From assembly GCA_022457065.1 (NCBI GenBank), contig JAJGBQ010000004.1, forward strand, positions 1,178,001 through 1,242,000: 64,000 nucleotides of DNA, given 5' to 3'. Origin of the DNA: Curvularia sp. ZM96. Lineage: Eukaryota; Ascomycota; Dothideomycetes; Pleosporales; Pleosporaceae. A model generated the notes under the pieces. The model was given only the letters and a program-made list of their open reading frames with translations, was not told the DNA's origin and ran no database searches. The position numbers were made by a program, and so were the translations under genes. This document shows, piece after piece, positions 11,288-21,522 of this stretch; the first letter of the stretch is position 1; each line of letters opens with the position of its first letter.

Positions 11288-12585
11288 ATGTCGCCTACAA
11301 CATTTCCCGCTCTTCCAGAATCAAACACTTCCCTGGCTTTCACTCAACCATCCTCTCCCCCACATCTAACTCATACTCCAATTCCCTCTCCTTCGCCCAA
11401 AGACATCCTCGTCAAGATCCATGCCGCAGCCATAAACCCCGTCGATATCCAGATATGGGGCAACCCTGTTGTTGGCTGGCTAGCTGGAAGTAAGGAGAAG
11501 GGTATAGGGAGAGACTATTCGGGTGTGGTGGTTGCAGTGGGAGAGGAAGTGAAGAAACAAGGGGGATGGGAGATAGGTGACGAGGTGTTCGGGCTGTGCA
11601 ATAGACCTGTACGTCTTCCTACTCTATTTTTCTCTTTGTGTCTAAACGAAGAAGTATCTTATTTCAGGTCTCATATTTCCCTATTCCTTACTATCTTCCC
11701 CATGTTCAATCTTTTATTTCAAATGTTGTCTCTTAAGCGTTTTCGTGAAAGTGTTCGAAGGCGTGAGATAGGGATTCATGATTAACTAACACTACAAAGA
11801 CTGCGGAAGGAACATTCACAAAATACCTCCGCATTTCACCATACACTGATCCCATCGCCAAGAAACCCCGTTCCCTTTCCCACGCTGAAGCCGCCGCCAT
11901 CCCTCTTGTCGCCCTAACCGCCTTCGCCTGCTTAGACTGGCTTCCTGATCCCTCCAGCTCACCTAATCAAGACCGCCGGCACGTCGTCGTATCGGGAGCA
12001 AGCGGTGGCGTCGGAATCTGGTGCATACAGCTGGCCAAAAAGCTCTACAGTTGCCACGTTACCGCCATCTGCTCATCGCGCAACGCCGATTTCGTCCGGG
12101 ACCTAGGCGCCGACGAAGTCATCGACTACGCCACTCAGGACGTGCCGCAGTCGCTGCTGTCGAAGCGGCCGCGGGGAAACAAGTTCGACTTGTATGTTGA
12201 TTGTGTGGGTGGCACGGAGATGTTCGAGTACTGGACGCAACTGCTGCATCGGGATGCCGCGTACGTTACTATCGTGGGGGATAAGACGGAGAGGACCGCG
12301 ATGGGTGGGCCATTGACGTATTTTACGTACCCAAAACAGGTGATGAGATATCTCCGGGGTTGGCTGTTTGGACCGAGGTATGCGAATGTGTTGCTGTATC
12401 AGAAGAGTGAGTATTTAGAGCAGGTGGCGGAGTTGGCGGAGCAAAGGGAGGTCAGGGTTGTGGTGCAGGATGTTGTCCAGGGCATCTTGGAGGAAAAGAA
12501 GTATCAGCAAGCGTGGGATAAGGTCATGGGGGAGATGGTGGGCGGAAGGGTTAGGGGAAAGATTGTTGTTAAGATTCCTGGATAG
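11288..12585 (+). CDS. quinone oxidoreductase-like MDR family enzyme
   Basis: Exons 11288..11608 and 11800..12585; the intron (191 nt) begins GTACGT, carries a CTAAC branch site and ends AAAG. The product is 368 aa, the usual length of zinc-independent medium-chain reductases. The N-terminal GroES-like domain has ILVKIHAAAINPVDIQ and GRDYSGVVVAVG; the Rossmann segment has VVVSGASGGVGIWCIQLA (the NADPH-binding GxxGxxG variant) followed by the ADEVIDY motif. The Cys/His zinc ligands of alcohol dehydrogenases are absent. The family reduces quinones or enones with NADPH; closest by feel to the RTN4IP1/zeta-crystallin branch. Substrate unknown. Confidence 0.9.
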
Positions 12586-13484
12586 AAGTAAACACTGGTT
12601 TCGGAGAAAGTCTTAAACTGTTTTAGATAGAAGCAGGTTTTCTCGGCCACAGCTATGTTCAAATAGCCTATCGAAAAGAGAGGTCACTATACATAAACAG
12701 AAGACGCTAATTTATAGATCTTCTGTCTACGCCGTAGATACTTAACATATACAGTAAGCTAGGAGAGGCAGAGGTAGCCTTGACATGTCATTTTGTGCTA
12801 GCTTTAGATCTTGTGATTCTATTAGGAAATTGTTTTGTATACTAAAACTAAACAATAGACACTTCGTCCATACTTCATTATGCCTCTCAAAATTGGGCTT
12901 AGCCAGGTCAGTTGCATAGCTATGTCGCTTGCGCCTGGTGATACTCAATGTGCAAGTACAGTGCGTGGTGTTGTGCACAGCATTGAAAGGCATGTTTTCC
13001 CGCTGTGTTGGCCGATGTTACAAAAAAGGGAAATGTCGAATGCATTTAGGGCAGCTCATATAAAGTGGCAGTAGGACATAGCAAAACAGTCGCGACTACA
13101 TCAAGCATTGGATTGTGATGAATGTGGTGAACATAGTAAATGGCTATAGTAAATTGTTAAAGGTATGGTATGAACTCTGAAGATCCTGGCGTGACAGCAG
13201 CCGAGAAAGATCTGTCAGAAGATCCTGTCGATATCACTTTGGCCAAGAGCCTGGCTGTTCCGGACGGCTTAAGGGGAATAGAGACATTTGCGTCAATTGA
13301 AAAGCTTCTTCAAAGTGCAAGTCATAGGAGATCAAAAGAGAACCTCTAAGAAATATCTCTTATGCTCTCCTTGAGGCTCTGAAAGAATTTGGACTTCACG
13401 AACTAGCGTTACCATATACTGCTGCTATCTCCACGCAAGGAGTGCATTGTTTACTGCGTCACTTATCAAAGTCCTCCAAGTCTC
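12586..13484. other. intergenic lead-in to repeat island
   Basis: AT-richer DNA with no open frame I can support. It ends where the 48-bp tandem repeats begin. Confidence 0.45.
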
Positions 13485-13866
13485 CCGCGATGTCACTTCC
13501 GCCGCCGCCCCCAGTCTGACCAGCTAAATTATACACGAACTTCCTCCAGCCGCCGTCCCCAGCCTAACCAACCAAGTCATACACGGACTTCCTTCAGCTA
13601 TCTTCTCTAGCCTAACTAGCCAAGTCTTCCGCAACATCATAGCCGCCATCCTCCCCAGCCTGACCGGCCAAGTCTTCTGCGATGTCACATCCGCCGTCCT
13701 CCCCAGCCTGACCGGCCAGGTCTTCCATAACATCACAGCCGCCATCCTCCCAAGTCCAACTAGCTAAGTCTCCCACGATGTCACATCCGCCATCCTCCCC
13801 AGCCTAACCAGCCAGGCCTTCCGCAACACCACAGCCGCCATCCTCCCTAGCTACCGCTCTCCTAAG
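13485..13866 (+). repeat. 48-bp tandem repeat encoding a decayed 16-residue repeat
   Basis: About eight diverged head-to-tail units of 48 bp. Read on the plus strand they spell a 16-residue repeat with consensus near QVFRDVTSAILPSLTS, broken by stop codons in at least two units. Because 48 is a multiple of 3, the frame is conserved across units, suggesting descent from a coding repeat. The antisense frame is also open (13524..13745, KTWPVRLGRTADVTSQ-type repeats), but that follows from periodicity and is not evidence for a gene. Confidence 0.75.
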
Positions 13867-14313
13867 TCTAACTAGCTATGCTGCCTACAATAGCTATATT
13901 GCCCTTTTTCTTAGTTATATATACTATACGACTAGTAGTAGCGCTATTTCTGTTTCGCTAGATTGCGATAGTCACGGCTGTCATCCTAGCTCTATCACTA
14001 TTTCGCTGGGCCAGGCTGGTTATGGCTGCCATGGTAATTCTATAACCACTCTAAGAGGCTGCGTCTGCTATGCTCTCATCCTGTTTCCATCACCAGCTTT
14101 CGCTCTTACTTCCTTCATGGCAACTGCGTCACACCTCCACTTTGAGACTAGTACGCACGTCCCCACCAACTATTCTTAAAATCCAGCTCCTCTCTTCTTC
14201 TTTGCTTTCTCCTCATGTCCTCGTTTGTTATATCACCCACCCTCGTGTTCTGATTTCTCGTGTTTCAGTCTGTCCTTCGTGTTTCCGCCTCGCCTTCGCC
14301 CAGCCAATTCGCG

Positions 14314-15369
14314 ATGGGACCCAAACGTAGAGCGTCTGCCCTAGAGCCACCACCTCATTCGCCCACTGGATCAAAGAGGTATTCACTGCGGCGACGAGAG
14401 CAGAGATCTACAACATTGCCTCAGCCGCCTTCGGTGTCAGGTTCGTCTCCTACCATCCCATCTCCCCCATCTCCTCCTCACCTACCTGCCTTGAGCATCT
14501 TCTTACCTAAAACAGAACAACAGCAATCGCACTCGAGACCCCGAAGACTCCGTCGTAGAGCTACTAACGGCGCCATTACCATTGGCGACTCTGAGGCTGA
14601 GGATGCCAGACCCGAGAGCCTCGAGGCTGAGACCACACGCTCCGTTATCGTGATTGAAGACTCTGAGGCTGAGGATACTAGGCCTGAGCCAGCTAGCTCT
14701 ATCACTGTCAGCGACGACGCCGACTTCAATGACACCGCCAGCGATAATTCTGACTTCGACGGAGATTCCGATTTCGAGCCCGCGAGCTCTGCCGCCGCTT
14801 ACGACGATAATGATGCCAACCTCAACAGCAACCCCGATTTCGAGCCAGTGAACCTCGAGCCAGCCAGCTCTAAGATATGCGATCCCATAGCAGACCTGCT
14901 GCCCTCAGCACATCCCGCCCAGCGATTCAGATTTTCCGCGATGTCACAGCCGCCGTTCTCTCTAGCTGCTATCTCCTCTAGCTTAACTAGCTACGCTGCC
15001 TGTAATGACTATGTCACCATTTTGCTTATTTATAGATACTATACTACCCGCGGTGTCGCTATCTCTGTTTCGCTAGATCGCGATAGTCACGGCTGTTATT
15101 CTAATTCTAGTCCTGTCTTGCTAGGCCACGCTGGCCATGGCTGCCATCGTAATTCTATCACTGCTCTGCGGGGCCGCGTCTGCTATGCCCTTCACTCTGT
15201 TTCTCTCACCACCCCGTTTCTCTCACTACCCCGTTTCTCTCACTACCCCGTTTCTCTCACTACCCCGTTTCTCTCACTACCCCGTTTCTCTCACTACCCT
15301 GTTTCTATCACCAGCCTTCGCTCTTACCTCCTCTATGGCAACTGCGTGACACCCCCACTTTTGGACTAG
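14314..15369 (+). CDS. acidic low-complexity protein with SUMO-interaction-like motifs (copy A)
   Basis: Unrecognised single-exon frame of 351 codons from ATG 14314. Residues 1-85 are basic and Pro/Ser-rich (MGPKRR, SLRRREQRS, RPRRLRRRA), like a nuclear localisation region. Then come three hydrophobic-acidic patches: AITIGDSEAED (87-97), VIVIEDSEAED (111-121) and SITVSDDADF (about 129-138), matching the form of SUMO-interacting motifs. An Asp/Ser-rich region with DFEPxSSAA repeats follows. From about residue 208 the frame runs into the start of repeat copy B and the 17-bp minisatellite, so the C-terminus is probably not native. CT-rich DNA precedes the ATG as in fungal promoters. Expression is unproven; the gene may be a repeat-borne relic. 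Confidence 0.4.
   Translation: MGPKRRASALEPPPHSPTGSKRYSLRRREQRSTTLPQPPSVSGSSPTIPSPPSPPHLPALSIFLPKTEQQQSHSRPRRLRRRATNGAITIGDSEAEDARPESLEAETTRSVIVIEDSEAEDTRPEPASSITVSDDADFNDTASDNSDFDGDSDFEPASSAAAYDDNDANLNSNPDFEPVNLEPASSKICDPIADLLPSAHPAQRFRFSAMSQPPFSLAAISSSLTSYAACNDYVTILLIYRYYTTRGVAISVSLDRDSHGCYSNSSPVLLGHAGHGCHRNSITALRGRVCYALHSVSLTTPFLSLPRFSHYPVSLTTPFLSLPRFSHYPVSITSLRSYLLYGNCVTPPLLD
15192..15315 (+). repeat. 17-bp minisatellite
   Basis: About seven units of ACCCCGTTTCTCTCACT, the central five identical. As 17 is not a multiple of 3, three units (51 bp) encode a 17-residue peptide period that is open in the frame of the gene upstream. Near-identity points to recent expansion. Confidence 0.9.
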
Positions 15370-15527
15370 TACGCACGTCCCCCCCCCTCTTCTTAAAAGC
15401 CAACTCCTCCCTTCTTCCTTTGCTCTCCTCTTCTCATCTCCTTGTTGTGTCTTCTCATCTACTTATTTGTTGTTTCTCGTGTCCCGTCCTCCGTGTTTCT
15501 GTCTCGCTCTCGTCTAGCTGACTCGTG

Positions 15528-16319
15528 ATGAGACCCAAGCGACCACTACCTCAACAAGCCACACTGCCGCCGACTGGGATAGGCAGACACTCGCTGCGGT
15601 GACGGGAGCACTCTACAGCACTGCCGCAGCCTCTGCACATGCCAGGTTCGTCTTCTATTATCCTAACTTCTCCATCTCCCCACCTGCCTTGAGCACCTTC
15701 TTACCTAAAGCAGAACAACAGCAACTACGCCCAATGTCCCGACGGCTCCGTCGCAGAACCACCCATGGCGCCATTGTCATCAAATATTCCGAGTCTGACC
15801 TCAATAGCGACTCTGATTTCGAGTCAGCCAACTCTGCCGCCCATTGCGACGATGATGATGCCGACCTCCGACCTCGATAGCGACCTCGATTTCGAGTTAG
15901 CTGATTCCGAGCCAACCAGCTCTGTCGCCGCTTTCGAGTCCAACCTCGACAGCGAACCCGATTTCGAGCCAGTGAACCCCGAGCCAGCCAGCTCTGCCGC
16001 CGCTTGCAACATTTGCAAGTCTGAGTCCGAGCCCGACCTCGATGATACCAGCCATTCCAAACCTGAGACAATGTACCCTATTGCTGCAATTAACAACTCT
16101 GGTCTCGAGGATGAACTTGTTGAGATCCCAGAAGATGTACGAGAGCCCTCACGCCAACAGCTATTTGGGGTATATTCTGGCTCTAAGATATGCGATATTA
16201 TAGCAGACCTACTGCCAGCCCTCAGCACATCCTTGCCGGCGATGCAGAACTTCCGACACGAGCTTGACAATGCTCCACGGCCACCTCTCGAAATATCTGA
16301 GCTCTCTCACAACCAGTAA
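15528..16319 (+). pseudogene. degraded copy B of the acidic SIM-like protein
   Basis: Begins ATG AGA CCC AAG, matching MGPKR of copy A. At the position where copy A has CGG-CGA (RR) copy B has CGG-TGA, a C-to-T change making a stop. A frameshift follows near 15870, after which the copy A-like DFELADSEPTSS and DFEPVNPEPASSAA blocks resume in another frame and run to a stop at 16319. One SIM-like patch (GAIVIKYSESD) survives. Copy B also has a longer tail (DELVEIPEDVREPSRQQ) before the shared SKICDIIADLLP block, so copy A may have lost this part. Confidence 0.6.
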
Positions 16320-16515
16320 AACTAGAAAATCAAAATGAGCTCAACTACGAAGGCTATCAACACAGCAAACAAGAAATAGCCGTGACAACTACAGCTCCTT
16401 TTAAAAGCAGAGTCATAGGTGTTAAGAACACAACAAATGATAAATGACTGTGACAACTACAGCTACTTTTCAAGGTAGCTAGGTTGGGAAAGGGCCCGGT
16501 TTCACCAATCATGCC

Positions 16516-17719
16516 ATGGACGCGCTTTGGGAACAAGCAGTAGAGGGCGAGGCATCCATTACCCCGGCTACGCCGCCGCCTCGTTGGCTTGACATGCGCC
16601 GTTCAAGGCTCTGCAAGCCTTTTGGCAGCCTTGAGGACCGCATGATGTGGCCATTGTCATATCCCACTGAGGATCCTTCCTCAACAGTCCACCATGGCTA
16701 TGGTGTCCTGAATGAAGTGTCAAACATGTCTATGTTCACTTTGCTGGCCAAGTTCGGTCTGCATACTGCTACTGACCGACCTGATGGTGTTCTCATGTGC
16801 GACATCTTTCCTAGGCGACTGGATCGGAAGAGGGTAGATACTGGAACCGAGTCAGACGTCCTCCGGATGGTCCCCAAGCCACTGGCAGCTTATTAGGAGC
16901 AAGTTGCTATTGACATGGTGAGGCGTTCCCAGTCCAAGCTTGTTATCGTGTTTAGTCACCTGGCCTCCTTGGTCTATAAGCGGTATCTCCGAGGACGCAT
17001 CTATGACACGGTCTGGCAGTATGGTCAGCCCTTGTGTCCCAGTGAACTCCCGTGTGCCTGGATCGAGTACACCGATAATACGAGGACGATGATCTCCCGC
17101 ATAGCTCTCTGCAGCTATCACCCTGAGAAGTTCTGCCGCGATCGAGGTGCTCTCGTCACATACGTCCAGCATGGTATTGCCTTCCGGGAACGGCTCCTTG
17201 ATTTCGCCATGGTGCTTCTTTACGGTGAAGCTGACCGCCAGGGCTTTTTGTCAACAGGTCGATACTATTGGCAGGTGCCTACTGGTATCATCATACCGGC
17301 GGAGATCCTGGAGACTTTCGACCCTAACGACGACGCGAAAACCTCCGCGCTTGCGAATCTCTTTCGTCGGCCAACGCTTGGCACATCCTCACTTGACTCA
17401 TTTATAAGGAGGAACGGCAGGATCACAAAGGACCAGTTCCTTGCTATCAAGAAGATTCGGATAGAGAACAATGTCAAGTCGGCACATGCTTCGCTTTACT
17501 GGGACAGGGAGGATGTCAAACAGGAGTATGGTGGATATGCGGTTACCTACTAGCTGCTTTCAGAGCGGTATGCGACGATGAATACCACTGCTAGGCAGAC
17601 CCGGAAGAAGAAGGTAAAGGGTATGTCTTTTGAAGAACAGGAACGTTTGAGGTTGCGCCACAACGCAAAGCAAAGGGAGAGGAAGAAGAAGGCGAAGAAT
17701 GTCCGAGGGCATGTAATAT
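16516..17719 (+). pseudogene. unrecognised gene family, copy 1, two in-frame stops
   Basis: One reading frame from ATG 16516 to TAG 17719 (about 401 codons) is interrupted only by TAG at 16894 and TAG at 17551. I do not recognise the family. Visible blocks: PPRWLDMRRSRLCKPFGSL, DIFPRRLDRKR, PKPLAAY-stop-EQVAIDM, LASLVYKRYLRGRIYDTVW, FRERLLDFAMVLLYGEADRQ, GIIIPAEILETF, and a basic Lys/Arg-rich tail (RQTRKKKVKG, KQRERKKKAK). The first stop falls exactly where copy 2 (18395..18960) has CAG (PKPLSFY-Q-EEVALEM), so it is a C-to-T change. Two 31-base near-repeats (GTGACAACTACAGCT..., 16383 and 16450) lie just upstream. Likely a dead member of a multicopy family. Confidence 0.55.
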
Positions 17720-18394
17720 AGATTTCAAGTGTTTGGCCAGACCAAGCGCATGGATTGCAGATCTTCTGATAGATCTTTCTCGGCTGCTGTCACGACAGGG
17801 TGGCGATGGGGAGTGTGATTTCTGTCTTATAGACCTCGTCGCGCAGTTCATCGTGGGGGTTGGATACAAGTGCGAGCACTGCTGTATGTATTAGCGGAAG
17901 GGTGTTTTGGGGAGTTTGAGCGGATGGATGACCATGTGCACTGTCGGTCTTATTGATCAGGGATTGGTCTTGTACGGTATCGCGTTTTGGGTGGCAGAAT
18001 ACGTTATCACTTGTCGAGTAGCGCATGTCAGTAGCGAATGCGGATGACGTGCATGTATCAGTCACGCTAAGCAGGGGGGATGTTACCAACAGCCTGTAAA
18101 CAGCGCTGAAGACGGATGCAGCTGTGGCGGCTGCTAGCTATACTGGCTGCCCTACTTACTGACTGTTGGCTCTAGGTATGTCTGCTGGTAGCTGTTCTGG
18201 CCGCGCGAATGTGATTGAATACGCTAGCTACCCTGGTTGCTTTCGCTGTGCTGTGTGCTCTAGCTGCGTATACGGTTATGTACACTAGCCATTCTGGCTA
18301 TCTTGATGTTAATCACCTGATCCAGGGCTAGCTAGCTCGAGACAGGAGTCTTCGTCCAAGCGAACTATTCTGCCGACTGAGAGAGCGACAATAC
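17720..18394. other. repeat-island spacer
   Basis: No gene. Contains several diverged short repeats of the form CTAGCTAxCCTGGCTGC (18131..18340) and the 29-base word shared with 10425..10453. The antisense open frames here (17591..17869, 17790..18089) have no domain-like content. Confidence 0.4.
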
Positions 18395-18960
18395 CCACGT
18401 CTCGTCAATATGGAAACGGCTTTCGGGAACGACTTGTTGATTTCGCAATGATGCTACTCTACGGCGATATCGACCGCCAGACCTTCCTGTCAACAACCTC
18501 ATACCACTGGTCAGTACTTAGTGGCATCATCATACCAAGAGAAATGCTGGAGGGGGAGGCCGCGATACCCCTTTCAGAACCCTCAACAACATGGCTTAAT
18601 ATGCACCGCTCAAGGCTAGTTAAACTGTTTGGCAGTCTCAATAACCGCATTATGCGGCTATCCTCGTACCTTGCCGTAGACCTGGCATCAACCGTCCTCC
18701 TCAACTATAGCGTTGTTAACGACATGCCCAACGCTTGCATGTCAACTGTTTTGTCTTAATATCGCCAACTCTCAGAGCGAAGGCGTCTTTTATCGTGATA
18801 TCTTTCCTTGACGACTGGACCGCAAAACGGTTGGCAGTGGCTCTTGTTCAAGAGTACTGAACGAGGTTCCGAAACCGCTATCGTTCTACCAGGAAGAAGT
18901 CGCTCTCGAAATGCTTGATCGCTCTCAAGCGAAACAGCAACATTTCAGTGCTCTGTGGCT
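18395..18960 (+). pseudogene. unrecognised gene family, copy 2, permuted fragment
   Basis: Homologous to copy 1 but with blocks in a different order. It starts with the block that lies late in copy 1 (GFRERLVDFAMMLLYGD, GIIIPREML) and runs straight into the block that opens copy 1 (EGEAAIP, TTWLNMHRSRLVKLFGSL), then DIFP-stop-RLDRK and PKPLSFYQEEVALEML. The ATG-initiated part is open from 18448 to a TAA at 18757. The TGA in DIFP-stop-RL replaces the Arg of copy 1, and other stops and frameshifts are present. The order is what a deletion between neighbouring tandem copies would give. Confidence 0.55.
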
Positions 18961-19214
18961 GCTTCAAAACGAATGGCGACTTTGTCTCTAGCTGAGAAAC
19001 AACGGTTCTGCTTCGCTTGAAGTCAAACCTCGTGAAATGCCATGTGGTTGCCACATTAGATATTTCCATCTACAACAGTACACAGGTGACAAAAATCATC
19101 CACGTATGTTCTGGCCCATGTGACTCCCTATCCTTTCACCTGCCATAGAGTGCTTGTTTTTATCATCATTCATAATTCATAATAATTCGTTAAACTCTAA
19201 ACATTACGGACCCA

Positions 19215-20788
19215 TCAATTTCCAGGTCCAGTGAAATTACCAATAAATACGACCAAAATGGCACAATATGCCGCGGATGCTGCAAACAGCTCATGCCGCG
19301 CGGCTTTTGTTAACAGACTCATGGCGGCGCTGAAAAGCAGCGTAAACACCATCAAGACGCCAACCGCGTTGAATGTATCCCTCTTGTTGATATCAGCAGT
19401 AGCAATGGCGTCCTTGTCCGAAGCGCCGGAATCGATGTGTGCGGCAGTGCTGGTCAGCTGATACATGGTGACTACAGGGACGACTAGAAGACAGAAGATG
19501 ACAAAAGTGATGAGTACATTGACGAGCTTGTCAATGCGAGTGCTGCTGTAGAAGGAGACGTAGGGATTTGTTGTTTTCTCTTGGGCCTCTGGCGTGCGGA
19601 AGTATTTCTAGGCAGCAACAATCAGCAACTGTACAACGGCTTAATGCGAGTGACTCAAAATTACCTGGAGTGGCAAAGACTCGGTTCTGAAGACTTTTTG
19701 GAGGAAACGGTCGATTTGGCCGATCATGGTTTCTACGCCACCGTCAAAGGTAGCCCATTCGCGGCCGCTGGATAGTGACACGATGTCCTCTTTGCTGCGG
19801 ATAGAGTCCATCTCAGCGTCCATGAGGGGCTTTTCGTTGTGGCAATAACGCCGCACGCTGCGATAGTTGCGGTCTGAAGGTCTTTGAAAGGACTCAATGG
19901 TTCTTGCTTTGATGAGCACCTCGTCTGACGTCTGTCAGTCTTGGATCCAAACGAGGATATGTGATAGCGTAGGCTTACCATATTCCATCAACTTGGATTT
20001 GATTTCACGAAGTATGATTCGGCGACTACGGGGTTCTCCATCTCCAGTAGGCTGACTAATATCGAAGTCTCTAGACTTCAGACGGTCGGCATCTTGATCC
20101 GCATCGTCCCAGTCAACTTCGTCCAGCTCCTTCTCTAGACAAGTGATTTCATCTTGCAGGTCAAGCAAGACTCGCGAATGCAAGTAGCTGAAAGACCGGT
20201 ATAGGGAGAAATTTGGCTCGCTTGATTGGAATGCAGCAAGTCTAGGGAAACCATTGGGCGTTTCCTCAACTGTTGGTTGTTAGAAATGAGTTAACCAACA
20301 AGGAGCTATTGCTTACGCTTTCGCGTTCGGTTTTCTGTCACATATTCGGGCTCTGGTTCGGGGCGAAAAGGGACTGTTATCCGTTGGATGAGAGGCCGTT
20401 TCTTCTTGCCTTCTGATTAGGAATTAGTTTGTTTAGGTTCCACGAAGCGCATGCAACGTCTCGATGCCGTTGGGCGAGCACCTCAGAGCCATTATGCATA
20501 CAAGTGCTGACGGTAGGACACACCACAACTGCACGATGAGGCGGGTCGTTCGGCCGAGATCCGTGGACTTTGGGGGCCAAATGGCGGGTGGGATCACCTA
20601 CGAGGCTGTGCACTCTCAATATCAATTGAATTCGTCCGCACGGACGGTTGAATCGTGGAATGGGTGTCTGCGGTTTCCACGAAGGCTTCGCCTGCTAGAG
20701 TTGCATCCGTGTTGGCAGGTGATACTGGAGATTGAGGTGTCTTCTCATCGGTGTAAGTATCCCCAGTCATAGTTCGAGGCGGGGCCAT
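19215..20788 (-). CDS. DUF6594-type membrane protein
   Basis: Five exons: 20788..20602, 20412..20317, 20269..19979, 19924..19665 and 19607..19215, giving 408 aa with consistent phases. The first intron is long (189 nt), the others 47-57 nt. The N-terminal 70 residues are polar and disordered; then FPRLAAFQSSEPNFSLYRSFSYLHSR introduces a helical domain (LQDEITCLEKELDEVDWDDA) typical of DUF6594. Near the C-terminus are two or three membrane helices (LVNVLITFVIFCLLVVPVV, FNAVGVLMVFTLLFSAAMSL, and the family-typical RHELFAASAAYCAILVVFIG). The molecular role of the family is unknown; it is common in multi-copy accessory gene sets of filamentous ascomycetes. Family assignment is from motif memory, not a search. 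Confidence 0.8.
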
Positions 20789-21107
20789 TGCGAGCTGGAA
20801 AGGGAGCGCGCCTCGTATGTAAACGAGATTTCGGTAGAAAAGTTGATGAAAAGTTTGCGCAGAAACAAGTTTCTTCAGACGGACATTAAGAATGAAGTGT
20901 GGCTCAACGAATTGTGGCGGAATAGCAGTGTTTGTAGTATTGCATAGCCATCAGACATGAGATGGCAACGGGGGGCATTGCCCCCTCAATAAAGCTCAGC
21001 CCCCAACGCCTCGGACGCCCATGCACAATTGGTTGCACACATTTCATTTCAGCTACCGCCTTGCGAGTTTCCGGTGAACTCAGCCACATATGACGCTGTC
21101 TCCGCAC

Positions 21108-21522
21108 TCAGCTCCCAGGCTTCAATTCCTTCTCGCGAGTCCAACCGCTTTCGACCTTGAGGTCGTAGAAATTCTTAAGCCGGTACTCGACATAGCCCGC
21201 AGGATTGAGTCTGCGGTCGTAGATGGTGAAGACACCCTTGGTTCGCATGCCGTTGACAAAGATTGGCTTCTGGACAACATCACCCTTCCTGAAGCGCGCG
21301 CTTGCCTAAGGCATTGTGAGACCGTATCGCATGTGTAATCGAGAGTTCTGGGCTTACCATTGCGGCGCCGGGATCCACGCGCACGCCGGATTTGGTGTCT
21401 GGGATCGCGTCGTCGGGTAGTGAGGCCATGAACTCCTCATGTGGCTGATCGTCAGCCATGACTGCGGGAATGTGCTCAGCAGCTTGCATGTGCTGCTGGC
21501 CATCAAATGTGGTGGTTGCCAT
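21108..21522 (-). CDS. small hypothetical protein, 120 aa
   Basis: Exons 21522..21358 and 21305..21108, split by a 52-nt intron (GTAAGC...CTTAG) falling between codons. The N-terminal half is acidic and disordered (MADDQPHEEFMASLPDD). The second exon encodes a compact beta-rich segment (RFRKGDVVQKPIFVNGMRTKGVFTIYDRR, then GYVEYRLKNF and a C-terminal WTREKELKPGS), resembling the small SH3-like or chromo-barrel-like proteins common in Dothideomycetes; this likeness is an impression only. A TATAAT lies about 80 bp upstream. It is divergently arranged with the caspase-like gene at 22079, so the two share a 556-bp promoter region. Confidence 0.65.

Larger units (their letters stand above)
13817..16255 (+). 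repeat. two head-to-tail copies of a 1.1-1.3 kb unit
   Basis: Copy A is about 13817..14935 and copy B about 14936..16255. Landmarks shared in the same order: a block with CTAGCTATGCTGCC, a CGATAGTCACGGCTGT block, the GGCAACTGCGT / ACTAGTACGCACGTCC block, a CT-rich leader, an ATG followed by MxPKR, and a terminal block coding for SKICDxIADLLP. Copy B carries the 17-bp minisatellite expansion and more mutations. I cannot say what moved it; no terminal repeats or transposase were recognised. Confidence 0.7.

Noticed and set aside
13524..13745. Minus-strand repeat protein with KTWPVRLGR units
   Set aside because: A 48-bp periodic DNA is open on both strands by periodicity; the plus-strand reading joins better with the neighbouring repeat unit.
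17591..18089. Open frames antisense to the basic tail of unknown family copy 1
   Set aside because: They mirror the coding strand's Lys/Arg-rich tail and contain only Ser/Pro/Arg runs.
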